Shown here in pieces: positions 43,642 to 53,503 of a DNA stretch of 64,000 nucleotides. A model generated the notes under the pieces. It had not been told where the DNA came from. It did no database searches and saw only the letters and a program-made list of their open reading frames with translations. The DNA lies in NCBI RefSeq assembly GCF_900457465.1, contig NZ_UAUU01000002.1:496001-560000 (forward strand). The letters are read 5' to 3'. The position numbers and the translations under genes were made by a program. Numbering within the stretch: the first letter of the stretch is position 1; every line of letters begins with the position of its first letter. The DNA is from Sphingobacterium multivorum (lineage in GTDB: Bacteria > Bacteroidota > Bacteroidia > Sphingobacteriales > Sphingobacteriaceae).

Positions 43642-46047
43642 ATGATGAGCACGATTAAATTAATTTTCAGACAACTATGGCGTAACCGTCTTTTCACATT
43701 TTTAAATGTATTTGGGCTTGCCATCGGAATAAGTGCCTGTTGGCTTATTTTCCGTATCGTCAATTATGAATTTAGTTTTGATCAGCATCATCCGAAAAGT
43801 GAGCAGATTTACAAGGTCCATACCTCCTATGAAGAAAAGGATAAATTAGATCATTTCGATGGTGTTCCCGCACCATTACCGGCATATATTAAGGAAAACT
43901 TTGTTAGTGTTGAACTGACTGTACCCATCTTTAAACAATACTTCGAACGTGTCAGTAATATTGGCGGCACGCAGAAAATAGAGTTTGAAGATCAACCCGA
44001 TATCATCGGTACCACGGGAGACTATTTCAAAATGACACCTTATGTTTGGTTAGCTGGCGACCAAAGGAATATACTAAAAAATAGCCATGAAGTCATCCTG
44101 ACAGAATCGCGGGCTAAATTGTATTTCCCAAACAGGTCAATAGACCAAATCATAGGACAGACTTTGTCCTATGATAGTACATTATACAATGTCACCGGCA
44201 TTGTAAAAGATCTAGCCCATCCAAGCAGCTTTTTGGGTAAAGAATTTATCCAGATTCCAGAAAAGGAATGGAATAGCACAAACTGGAACAATTCAAATTC
44301 AAATTGGCAGCTCTTTATTAAGGTAAAATCATCGGCTTCCCTTCCTAACCTCATAAAGACAGCCGATAAAAAGGCCTATGAGATGACGCATGCCGAATTT
44401 GACAAGTTTGGGTTTAAAATGCATGTAAACACAGTACCTTTAAAAGACTTACATTTTACTTCTTACGCGCAAAATAATGTTAATAAGAAAATAATGTATG
44501 GCCTAATCGGCATAGGTATATTTTTGCTTCTACTCGCCTGTGTCAATTACATCAATCTCGCTACCGCCCAAATCCCACAACGCGCGAAAGAGATTGGTAT
44601 CAGAAAGACATTAGGAGAAAGCCAGAAAAGAATTACAAAGTCCTTTTTGTTGGAAACATTTTGCATTACAGCTTTTTCGGTGCTTTTATCTTGGCCTTTA
44701 CTTATTCTCATTCAAACAGTTTTAGCCTCCTATATTCCCGATCAGCTCAAGTTGTATCCCGATCCATGGGGAGTATCGCTATTTTTAGCAACACTTACAA
44801 TCACGATTACCTTAATTTCCTCAGGTTACCCGATTTTATTAACAAATAAAGTAAAGATTGTTGAAGTCATTAAAATCTCAAATGCGCAAAGTCTCAAATT
44901 TGGCAATCTTTCTTTTCGGAAAATGCTCATTATATTTCAATTTTTGATTGCTCAGCTGTTTGTTATTTCAACTTGCATTATTGGTCTACAGTTGAAACAT
45001 GCGCTACAGAATAACTCCGGCTTCGATAAGGATGCGATTATTACCCTACGTTTCCCGAGTAAAAGCTACCAGGACAGTAATGTTGATCCTTTTGTTTTTA
45101 AGCAAGCGATTAAGCACATAACAGGTGTAGAGCAGGCTTCCTTGGGGCATCTGCCCATGAGTAACGATCATTGGGGAAATGCCTTGTTTGCGAAAAGTGA
45201 TACGGGACAGGTACAAGCTGATGTACAAATGAAATTTGTCGACCAAGATAACTTTAAGCTCTATAATTTTAAAATGCTTGCTGGCCGCCCGCTGCAGTTG
45301 GCCGATACGAGCACTGGCATCGTGTTAAACTTAGCCACCGTTCAAAAGTTAGGCTTTAAATCTGCTGAAAATGCTGTAGGTAGCTTTGTCACGTACACAG
45401 ACAAACAGCGGCAGATTGTGGGTGTAACCGACAATTTTCACACAAAAAATCTGCATGCAGCCATTCAACCTGTTGTCATGCTGAGCTCTATTAAAAAATG
45501 GGAATTAAACAGACTAAGCGTCAAACTCAATAGTAATTCAACTACCTGGCCGGAAACTTTAAAACAGATTGAGAAAGAATGGAAAAAATATTATCCAAAA
45601 GCCCCATTCAAATATGATTTCTATGATCAGCAAATCAAAGAACTCTATAGCAGTGATCTAAAATTCTCGAAGATTATCAATCTATTTACATCGACGACAA
45701 TTCTCATCAGCTGCCTGGGATTGATCGGTCTGGTTACCATCACCACGGTACAACGTACCAAAGAAATCGGTATTCGAAAAGTGTTGGGAAGCACGGTATT
45801 GGGGATTATTGGATTATTATCAAAAGATTATATCAAACTTATACTCATTTCTATTTTGATTGCTACCCCAATTGCTTGGTGGGCGATGCACAAATGGTTG
45901 GATGATTTTGCGTATAAAATAGAGCTATCCTGGTGGATGTTTATTATTCCGGCTGCCGCAACCTTACTTATTACATTTTTTACGATGAGCTACCAATCCA
46001 TAAAAGCGGCACGTGCAAATCCAGTACATAGTTTAAGAGATGAATAA
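43642..46047 (+). CDS. MacB/FtsX-type ABC permease, paralog 2
   Basis: An 801-residue fused double-half permease, 44 bp after the ATPase gene. The docking motifs are KEIGIRK near 315 and again near 706. It ends NPVHSLRDE. It belongs to a subgroup with paralogs 5 and 6: shared WLAG in the first periplasmic domain, ACWLIFRIVNYEFSF-like first helix, and an FQFLIAQLFVIS-type second signal helix. The rest of the periplasmic domains differ strongly from paralog 1. Confidence 0.92.
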   Translation: MMSTIKLIFRQLWRNRLFTFLNVFGLAIGISACWLIFRIVNYEFSFDQHHPKSEQIYKVHTSYEEKDKLDHFDGVPAPLPAYIKENFVSVELTVPIFKQYFERVSNIGGTQKIEFEDQPDIIGTTGDYFKMTPYVWLAGDQRNILKNSHEVILTESRAKLYFPNRSIDQIIGQTLSYDSTLYNVTGIVKDLAHPSSFLGKEFIQIPEKEWNSTNWNNSNSNWQLFIKVKSSASLPNLIKTADKKAYEMTHAEFDKFGFKMHVNTVPLKDLHFTSYAQNNVNKKIMYGLIGIGIFLLLLACVNYINLATAQIPQRAKEIGIRKTLGESQKRITKSFLLETFCITAFSVLLSWPLLILIQTVLASYIPDQLKLYPDPWGVSLFLATLTITITLISSGYPILLTNKVKIVEVIKISNAQSLKFGNLSFRKMLIIFQFLIAQLFVISTCIIGLQLKHALQNNSGFDKDAIITLRFPSKSYQDSNVDPFVFKQAIKHITGVEQASLGHLPMSNDHWGNALFAKSDTGQVQADVQMKFVDQDNFKLYNFKMLAGRPLQLADTSTGIVLNLATVQKLGFKSAENAVGSFVTYTDKQRQIVGVTDNFHTKNLHAAIQPVVMLSSIKKWELNRLSVKLNSNSTTWPETLKQIEKEWKKYYPKAPFKYDFYDQQIKELYSSDLKFSKIINLFTSTTILISCLGLIGLVTITTVQRTKEIGIRKVLGSTVLGIIGLLSKDYIKLILISILIATPIAWWAMHKWLDDFAYKIELSWWMFIIPAAATLLITFFTMSYQSIKAARANPVHSLRDE

Positions 46048-46059
46048 GATGATAAAGAA

Positions 46060-46074
46060 GCTCATTAATGAACA
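46060..46074. promoter_or_regulatory. Second copy of the TTCATTAATGAACA-like motif
   Basis: GCTCATTAATGAACA matches the tolC-side palindrome at 14 of 15 bases. It lies in the 48-bp gap between permeases 2 and 3. It also overlaps an 11-codon open frame starting MIKK, so coincidence is possible. Confidence 0.35.
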
Positions 46075-46095
46075 ATACAACTAACACCTGTCCCT

Positions 46096-48471
46096 ATGAT
46101 AAAGAATTATTTAATAACCGCAATTAGAGAATTAAGGAAAAGAAAATTCTATACCGCTATCAATATATTAGGTCTGTCGGTCAGTCTTACTGCAGCGATA
46201 TTAATTATTTTTTGGGTACAGGATGAACAGAGCTTTGATAAATTTCACCCAAACTATGAGGCAATATATACCGTAAATTCCCATTTGGATCCAGAACATA
46301 ACGGCGCAATTTGGGGCATAACTCCCGGCCCTATAGGCAACTATGCCAAAAATGCACCCGACGTAGAATTTGCAACGCGCGTTTCACAGGATTATAATGT
46401 TACCTTGGTCAACGATAAGCTGAAACGCCCTGTAACGGATATGAGTATCTATTATGTTGATGGCAGTTTTTTTAATATGTTTCATTTTCCCTTACAAGAG
46501 GGCTCGCTTGTAGGTTTTCAGGAAAATTATAAACAGGCACTGGTCACAGCATCAACAGCAGAAAAACTCTTTAGCAGCCAGCAGGCCATTGGAAAGACCT
46601 TCCGTTATGGTGCAGATCTGTTCACCGTAGCCGCTATCTTAAAAGATGTTCCACAAAATTCCTCGATGCAATTCAATGTGATCATTCCATTAGGTTATCA
46701 TGCACAACGGTTTACAAATTGGGGCGGTAATGGAAAATGGAAAACAATCGATGAAGACTTAGGCAATTACAGCTTCGCTACCTACGTCAAAGTAAAACCA
46801 ACGGCTTCTCCTACCCTCATTGGAAAATTTATCTCGGAGAATTATACCAAAGCCCGCGATGGTGAAAATTCAACCATCTTTGTTTTAGATCCTTTAAAAA
46901 CCATGCACTTAATCGCCCCGGACGGCAATAAATCGACACTTCGCATGGTGCAAATTTTTGGGATCATTGCAATCTTATTATTGGTTATTGGTGCAGTAAA
47001 TTATGTCAATTTGAGTACTGCACGGGCATTGGACCGGGCCAAAGATGTTGGCATCCGAAAGATAATCGGTGCTAATCGTCTCCATCTATTCTTACAGTTT
47101 ATCACCGAAACGGTTGTTGTATTCTTTTGCTCGCTCGTAATAGCTTTCATTCTTATCCTTGTACTTCATACTGGATACAATCAAATTGCACAAAAATCAA
47201 TCAGCTACTCCTTCCAAAACAGTACAATATGGTTATATATAGGTGTTGCGATTATCGGCACACTAGGCTTATCCAGTATATATCCTGCGATACAACTTTC
47301 CTCATTCAATCCCATTCATTCGTTAAAAGGAAAATCAGTTAAAGGAGTTTCCTCAACGACCATGCGTAAAATATTGGTAGTTTTTCAATTTACACTTTCT
47401 GTAACACTGATTGTATGCACCTTGGTTATCCGCAATCAACTGGATTTTATCCAAAAGATCAACCTCGGATACGACCGAGATCATGTCATTACACTCGGTC
47501 TTCCTGAGGAGGCCTACAAACATATGGACGCCATACAGACCGAACTCAAAAATAACGACGCAATACAAGGAGTCTCTCTTTCAAGTGTTTACAACATGAC
47601 GGATTTCGGAAATGCCACGGGCGATATAGATTGGCCTGGCAAATCCAAAGACAACAAGCTAATCGTAGCGCAAGCCAAAATTGACAAGGATTTTATTCCG
47701 TTAATGAATATACAGTTCGTTGAAGGGAAAAATTTCACAGGCCTGCCAGCGGATTCTTCCGGATATATTATCAACGAGACCTTAGCAAAACAAATGGGGT
47801 TAAAGCCGCCATATGTGGGATCCAATATGAGTTTCCACGATTTCCCTGGACAAATTATCGGTGTGGTGAAAGATTTTCACTTCAAATCCATCAAAGATAA
47901 AATAGGTCCAATGGTCTTCTGGACGCGCTGGGGATCGGGCACGCTTTATGTAAAAACAAGTACCACAAAAGCCGCTGAGGCCATCAAAGCCTTAGAGAAG
48001 GTTTATAACCGCTATCCATCAGACGCTCCTTTCAAATATACTTTCATTGATCAACAATTTGATAGTCTATACAAATCCGAACAGCGTACAGGTTTGTTGT
48101 TCAATGTTTTTGCAGGTATTGCCATTTTTATATCTGCTTTAGGTCTGTTTGCATTGGCAACTCACGAAGCGCAAATGCGTATAAAAGAAATCGGCATCCG
48201 TAAAGTTCTTGGAGCTAGCACCTTTGGTGTCGTCCGGCTATTGGGAAAAAATTTCGTGCTACTCGTTTCCATTTCCATTCTGATAGCCTGTCCCATAGCG
48301 GTTTACCTGATGAAACAATGGTTAAGCAACTTTGCATATAAAACAGATCTAGAGCTGCAAACATTTGTCTTCGGTGGTATTTTGGCCTTGCTGATCGCCA
48401 TTGTTACCGTCAGCTACCAGGCTGTTCGGGCAGCTTTATCCAATCCCGTAGATAGTTTAAGGGACGAATAA
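46096..48471 (+). CDS. MacB/FtsX-type ABC permease, paralog 3
   Basis: A 791-residue fused double-half permease. Docking motifs are KDVGIRK near 315 and KEIGIRK near 696. It ends NPVDSLRDE. Its N-terminal half, with WVQDEQSFDKFHPN and a TPGPIGNYAK segment, is closest to paralog 7 and partly to paralog 1. The gap to the gene before is 48 bp and to the next one 60 bp, without a visible promoter. Confidence 0.92.
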   Translation: MIKNYLITAIRELRKRKFYTAINILGLSVSLTAAILIIFWVQDEQSFDKFHPNYEAIYTVNSHLDPEHNGAIWGITPGPIGNYAKNAPDVEFATRVSQDYNVTLVNDKLKRPVTDMSIYYVDGSFFNMFHFPLQEGSLVGFQENYKQALVTASTAEKLFSSQQAIGKTFRYGADLFTVAAILKDVPQNSSMQFNVIIPLGYHAQRFTNWGGNGKWKTIDEDLGNYSFATYVKVKPTASPTLIGKFISENYTKARDGENSTIFVLDPLKTMHLIAPDGNKSTLRMVQIFGIIAILLLVIGAVNYVNLSTARALDRAKDVGIRKIIGANRLHLFLQFITETVVVFFCSLVIAFILILVLHTGYNQIAQKSISYSFQNSTIWLYIGVAIIGTLGLSSIYPAIQLSSFNPIHSLKGKSVKGVSSTTMRKILVVFQFTLSVTLIVCTLVIRNQLDFIQKINLGYDRDHVITLGLPEEAYKHMDAIQTELKNNDAIQGVSLSSVYNMTDFGNATGDIDWPGKSKDNKLIVAQAKIDKDFIPLMNIQFVEGKNFTGLPADSSGYIINETLAKQMGLKPPYVGSNMSFHDFPGQIIGVVKDFHFKSIKDKIGPMVFWTRWGSGTLYVKTSTTKAAEAIKALEKVYNRYPSDAPFKYTFIDQQFDSLYKSEQRTGLLFNVFAGIAIFISALGLFALATHEAQMRIKEIGIRKVLGASTFGVVRLLGKNFVLLVSISILIACPIAVYLMKQWLSNFAYKTDLELQTFVFGGILALLIAIVTVSYQAVRAALSNPVDSLRDE

Positions 48472-48531
48472 AAACGAATATAAGAAATTGGATGATTGGC
48501 ATGTATACATTGGCACTTAAGAAATAAAGCT

Positions 48532-50952
48532 ATGATCAAGAATTATATAAAAATAGCCTGGCGCAATATCCAGAAAAACAGAGGATACTCGACCATCAAT
48601 ATCATTGGCCTTGCAATAGGTTTGGCCTGTTGCCTATTGATCGCAATTTATGTTCAGAACGAACTTTCCTACGATAAATATCACGTAAACAAAGAGCGGA
48701 TTTACCGCATCGTACACGACTATAAAGATGTTAGCAGCACAGAGCAGCATCAAATCTGGGGCAATGGACCTATTGGTGAAGCTATCAAAGCAGACTTTCC
48801 AGAAATCGAGAAAGTTGTTCAATTCTCGGGTCAAACATCTATCCTGCTCAAACAGGGCGATAAAAGATTCCAGGAGGAAAATGTATTTTTCATGGACTCC
48901 ACTGCATTTGATGTCTTCAGTTGGAAGGTTTTGGCCGGCGATCCTCATACAGCTTTAAAAAACGCCTATTCTGTTGTATTAACAGAAAGTACCGCAAAGA
49001 AATATTTCGGAGATCAAAATCCCATTGGCAAGACGCTGGAGGGAGGTTTAGCTGCGGGCCGTGCTGACGCAGGTCTATATACTGTAACGGCAGTAATGGC
49101 CGATGTACCTGCTAATTCACACTTTACGTTCGATGCATTGCTTTCGATGAGTACATTCCGAAAAGCACGGCCAGACGTATTTAATAAAGAAGGCTGGGAT
49201 TATGTAGACTTCTACACGTACTTTCTCGCTTCAAAAGACTTTGATCCTGTAAAGTTCGACCAGAAAATACCGGAGTTTCTCAAGCGGCATCTCCCAACAA
49301 ATGAAAACCCAAATGCAAAATACAATTTCCATATCGAGCCACTTCTGCAAGCTTACATGCACTCGTCTGCAGATCGTCAACCCGGTACCAATGGAAGCTA
49401 TCAGAATTTATACATATTCAGCATTATTGGCGGATTCATCTTACTGATCGCCTGTGTGAACTTTATGAATCTGGCTACATCAAGGTCAATGGAAAGAGCA
49501 AAGGAAGTAGGCGTACGAAAAACCATAGGAGCAAGCAAAAGCAATCTGATCTTTCAGTTTATGTCTGAATCATTGGTTCTTGTATTCGTCAGTAGTATTT
49601 TGGCTATACTGCTCGTTATGGCCTTTCTCCCCTTTTTGGAAGCATTCTCGGGCAAACACCTCAATTATTCATCCCTGAAAAATGGGACGACCTGGGCAAT
49701 ATTCCTATTCACTACCATTTTTACGGGACTTCTTGCCGCCAGCTATCCCGCGTTGATTCTAGCAAATTTCAAACCGATTGCAGTACTTAAAGGAAGTTAT
49801 AGCAACAGCAAAGGTGGTACATTATTACGTCGCGTATTAGTTGTTTTCCAATTTTGCCTTTCTATTGCGCTCATTGCAGGTACAGTCGTCGTCTTTTCTC
49901 AACTAGATCAATTACAGCACCGAGATCTTGGATTTCAAAAAGATCAACGGCTTGTGATAGATTATAATTTCGATGATAAGGTAAACAATAACCTGGAAGC
50001 GATAAAATCTACACTAGCAAAAGATAAAGATGTTTTGTCTGTCACTGCATCACGTACGGTACCGGGAACATTTTTTCCAAATGCAGGAACAGAAATCATG
50101 TCAGCAAACGGAACGATGAGTCAATTCGCTCCTTTCTTATATGAAGTCGATGTTGACTTTATTCCTAATATTGGTCTGCAAATGGCCGCAGGACGTGCCT
50201 ATTCCAGAGATTTCCCAGCGGATACGGCCCATTCACTTGTTATCAATGAATCTGCTGCAAAACAATGGGGCTATTCAAATCCACAAGATATTATTGGCAA
50301 ACAATTTCGTCAATGGGGAAGAGAAGGAACGGTTATCGGTGTAGTGAAAGATTTCAATTACCTTTCTTTACACCGTAAGATTGAGCCTTTAGCTTTGCGA
50401 CTTGAACCAAGCAGCAGCCGGTATTTAACCTTGAATATCCAACATGTAAACCAGCCTGAGACCGTTGCCAGAATCGGCAAGCTGTGGAATGAACTTGTAC
50501 CAAACCGTCCATTTTTATATAGCTTTCTCGACGACAATTTCAATCGACAATATGAAGCGGATTTTAATTTTAGAAGACTTTTTACAGCCTTCTCCGGACT
50601 GGCACTTTTTATTGCCTGTTTAGGTTTATTGGGACTTGTTACGTATACAGCCCAACAGCGTACCAAAGAAATCGGTGTACGGAAAGTTCTCGGTGCATCC
50701 ATCTATAATTTAATCCTCCTGCTCTCTTCCGACTTCATCAAGTTATTGGCTGTAGCGCTCCTCATCGCGACACCGCTATCTTGGATGGCGATGAAAAAAT
50801 GGCTTGACAACTTTGCATACCATATTGAACCACAATGGTGGATGTTTGTCTTTGCTGGTTTTGCTACAATCACTATCGCATTAGTAACGGTGAGTTTTCA
50901 AACACTCAAGGCTGCCAAGGCAAATCCTGTAGATAGTTTAAGAGACGAATAA
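48532..50952 (+). CDS. MacB/FtsX-type ABC permease, paralog 4
   Basis: An 806-residue fused double-half permease starting MIKNYIKIAWRNIQKNRG. I use the ATG at 48532; an upstream TTG at 48496 would add 12 residues that the other paralogs lack. Docking motifs are KEVGVRK near 323 and KEIGVRK near 712. It ends NPVDSLRDE. Its first periplasmic domain is of the common MacB type (NPIGKTLEGG with an Ala-rich insert), closer to paralog 9 than to the 2/5/6 subgroup. Confidence 0.92.
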   Translation: MIKNYIKIAWRNIQKNRGYSTINIIGLAIGLACCLLIAIYVQNELSYDKYHVNKERIYRIVHDYKDVSSTEQHQIWGNGPIGEAIKADFPEIEKVVQFSGQTSILLKQGDKRFQEENVFFMDSTAFDVFSWKVLAGDPHTALKNAYSVVLTESTAKKYFGDQNPIGKTLEGGLAAGRADAGLYTVTAVMADVPANSHFTFDALLSMSTFRKARPDVFNKEGWDYVDFYTYFLASKDFDPVKFDQKIPEFLKRHLPTNENPNAKYNFHIEPLLQAYMHSSADRQPGTNGSYQNLYIFSIIGGFILLIACVNFMNLATSRSMERAKEVGVRKTIGASKSNLIFQFMSESLVLVFVSSILAILLVMAFLPFLEAFSGKHLNYSSLKNGTTWAIFLFTTIFTGLLAASYPALILANFKPIAVLKGSYSNSKGGTLLRRVLVVFQFCLSIALIAGTVVVFSQLDQLQHRDLGFQKDQRLVIDYNFDDKVNNNLEAIKSTLAKDKDVLSVTASRTVPGTFFPNAGTEIMSANGTMSQFAPFLYEVDVDFIPNIGLQMAAGRAYSRDFPADTAHSLVINESAAKQWGYSNPQDIIGKQFRQWGREGTVIGVVKDFNYLSLHRKIEPLALRLEPSSSRYLTLNIQHVNQPETVARIGKLWNELVPNRPFLYSFLDDNFNRQYEADFNFRRLFTAFSGLALFIACLGLLGLVTYTAQQRTKEIGVRKVLGASIYNLILLLSSDFIKLLAVALLIATPLSWMAMKKWLDNFAYHIEPQWWMFVFAGFATITIALVTVSFQTLKAAKANPVDSLRDE

Positions 50953-50986
50953 CAATATAATTTAATCCCATCACGATATTCCAGCT

Positions 50987-53458
50987 ATGAACAACCTCCT
51001 ATTAAAATCGGCAATTCGACAACTTTGGAAGAATAAACTATTCTCCCTATTAAATATTATTGGACTAGCCATCGGTATTACGTCATGTTGGGTCATATTT
51101 AAGATTGTCAATTATGAGTATAGTTTTGAAGCTGGAGTTCCTCAGCTTGAACGAACCTATAGGATCATTTCTCAGTTTAAAAATGATGGCAAGGATAATT
51201 ACAATGGGGGATTGGCCAAGCCGTTTTATCAGGCCATCCGAAAAGAAATTCCGGGCGTGGAACTGGTCGCTCCAGCATTCAGAAATTATCAAATGGAATC
51301 TGTCACAATTAACAAGGGACAAAAAAATCAAAAACTTGTCGAGGACTTTGATGGGGCTGAAGGCAATGTGACGGAGACTACCAGCGACTACTTCAAGCTC
51401 GTTGGCTACAAATGGTTAGCAGGTTCACCAGAGAAAGCATTTTCAACTGCCAACGACATCGTATTGACAAAAAAAAGGGCAGCCATTTATTTCCCAAACC
51501 AGGCTGTCCAGGGCTTAATCGGCAAAACCATCTTTTATAACGACAGTATACCCAAAACAGTAACTGGCATTGTTGATGACCTTGGCTTCAACACGGAGTT
51601 CAATGGCACAGAATTCGTCTTGCTTAAAGAAGAAGTCTACCCACTGAATGTCTGGACGAATACCAATGGTACTGACAGACTTTATATCCGATTAAAAGAT
51701 GGTGTAAAAGACCTTCCAATCCAGGCAGCTATCAATAAGATCGGACAAAAAAAATGGCAGGAATTCAGCCAGGAAAAAAAACCGAAGTTTGACTACAACC
51801 GTAAGGTCGTAGTCATGCCACTAAAAGATTCCCATTTTGCAGTACACATAAAAGAATGGTACGCCGAAAGAACAAGCAAAACCGTTATTTATGGGTTAAT
51901 TGCCGTAGCTGCTTTTCTGATGCTTTTGGCCTGTATCAACTATATCAATCTTAGTACGGCACAAATACCAGCGCGGAGTAAAGATATTGGTGTCCGTAAA
52001 ACATTGGGAAGTAGTCAGGGAAAATTGGTTAGCCAAATTATTTTTGAATCGCTTTTAACCATTGCTATTGCACTTGTTTGGTCGGTCTTTCTGACGAAAC
52101 TGGCCTTTTTCTATTTTCAGGAAATGATTCCGGAGAAAGTAAAGGATTTTACAAGTTCGACGACATCCATGCTGTTTATCGCAATTTTACTGACCGTAAC
52201 GACTTTAATTTCCTCGGCATATCCTTCTTGGTTAATTAAAAAGGTACAGCCTGTCAACTTATTTCGTGCCGGCAAGCAGTTCCAAATCGGAAAAACACAA
52301 ATCAACCTTCGGAAAACATTGATTGTATTCCAATTCTTTATTGCTCAATTTTTTACGGTTTCAGCACTCATTATCGGTCAACAACTCTCCTATACCCTCA
52401 ACAAAGATATGGATTCGACAAAGATGCTGTTGTTACCTTCGATCTACCTTCCAAGCTCATCAACAAATTTTATGAGGAAAAAACTGGATCAAAGTAAGAA
52501 ACAAACACTCCTACATGAGATCCAAAAAATAAAAGGTGTTTCGGCAGCGTCAATCGGCAGCAAGCCCTTATCAAATAATTATTCATCATCTTGGTTTCAT
52601 CGACAAGACCCTACGTTAAAAGAGAAAATTTCATCCGATATTTTCTTTAAAAATGCGGATGCGAATTATATCGCTGTCTATGACATGAAGTTAATTGCGG
52701 GCACCAATCTACCACAATCCGATACTGTCAATGCTTATATTATTAATGAATCTGCTGTCAAGGCGTTCGGTTTCAATTCGCCTCAAGATGCTATTGGGAA
52801 GTCAATTGGTCAAGAAGACAGTACCTTCCCGATCGTTGGCGTTATTAAAGATTTTCATGCCCAGGAATTCTATAAAGAGATCACACCTTTGGCTTTGCGC
52901 AGTTTTAGCCGTGGTGCCTATACCTTCAATATAAAACTATCGGGAAACAGCAAAGAATGGAAAACCAGTATTGAAGCGATCAACAAAGTATATACGCAGT
53001 TTTTTCCGGAACTCCCCATAGAAATAAAGTTCTACGATGAAACGATTGCGTCACTCTATCAAAAAGAGCAAAATCTGGCCAAATTAATTAACGTGAGTAC
53101 AATTGTTGCTGTTTTGATCGGTTGTTTGGGCCTCTTTGGGCTGATTACCCTTGCGGCTTTCCAACGCAGCAAAGAGATCGGTATCCGTAAAGTTTTGGGT
53201 GCAAGTATTCCAAGTATCTTTCATTTATTGGCTAAAAACTTTGTACAGCTTATTTTAATCAGCATTCTTATTGCCGCACCCTTGACCTGGTGGACCTGTA
53301 GCAAGTGGCTGGAAGATTTTTACTACCGCATCGATCTTACGGCAACACCTTTTCTATTAGGCGCTGGGCTAGCACTATCTGCGGCGGTACTGACCATTAG
53401 TTTTCAATCGATCAAGGCAGCTATCCAAAATCCCGTAAATAGCTTACGGGACGAATAG
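50987..53458 (+). CDS. MacB/FtsX-type ABC permease, paralog 5
   Basis: An 823-residue fused double-half permease, the longest of the array. It is close to paralog 2: RQLWKNKLFSLLNIIGLAIG at the N-terminus, FKIVNYEYSFE, WLAGSP in the first periplasmic domain, and FQFFIAQFFTVS in the second signal helix. Docking motifs are KDIGVRK near 331 and KEIGIRK near 727. It ends NPVNSLRDE. The gap to the gene before is 34 bp. Confidence 0.92.
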   Translation: MNNLLLKSAIRQLWKNKLFSLLNIIGLAIGITSCWVIFKIVNYEYSFEAGVPQLERTYRIISQFKNDGKDNYNGGLAKPFYQAIRKEIPGVELVAPAFRNYQMESVTINKGQKNQKLVEDFDGAEGNVTETTSDYFKLVGYKWLAGSPEKAFSTANDIVLTKKRAAIYFPNQAVQGLIGKTIFYNDSIPKTVTGIVDDLGFNTEFNGTEFVLLKEEVYPLNVWTNTNGTDRLYIRLKDGVKDLPIQAAINKIGQKKWQEFSQEKKPKFDYNRKVVVMPLKDSHFAVHIKEWYAERTSKTVIYGLIAVAAFLMLLACINYINLSTAQIPARSKDIGVRKTLGSSQGKLVSQIIFESLLTIAIALVWSVFLTKLAFFYFQEMIPEKVKDFTSSTTSMLFIAILLTVTTLISSAYPSWLIKKVQPVNLFRAGKQFQIGKTQINLRKTLIVFQFFIAQFFTVSALIIGQQLSYTLNKDMDSTKMLLLPSIYLPSSSTNFMRKKLDQSKKQTLLHEIQKIKGVSAASIGSKPLSNNYSSSWFHRQDPTLKEKISSDIFFKNADANYIAVYDMKLIAGTNLPQSDTVNAYIINESAVKAFGFNSPQDAIGKSIGQEDSTFPIVGVIKDFHAQEFYKEITPLALRSFSRGAYTFNIKLSGNSKEWKTSIEAINKVYTQFFPELPIEIKFYDETIASLYQKEQNLAKLINVSTIVAVLIGCLGLFGLITLAAFQRSKEIGIRKVLGASIPSIFHLLAKNFVQLILISILIAAPLTWWTCSKWLEDFYYRIDLTATPFLLGAGLALSAAVLTISFQSIKAAIQNPVNSLRDE

Positions 53459-53503
53459 CAACACTAGAATATCAAATTGGGGTTAACAAAAAACGAAATA
53501 ACA

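Noticed and set aside
46049..46084. Eleven-codon frame MIKKLINEQYN between permeases 2 and 3
   Set aside because: Too short to support as a gene. The MIKK start recalls the permease start but the rest does not.
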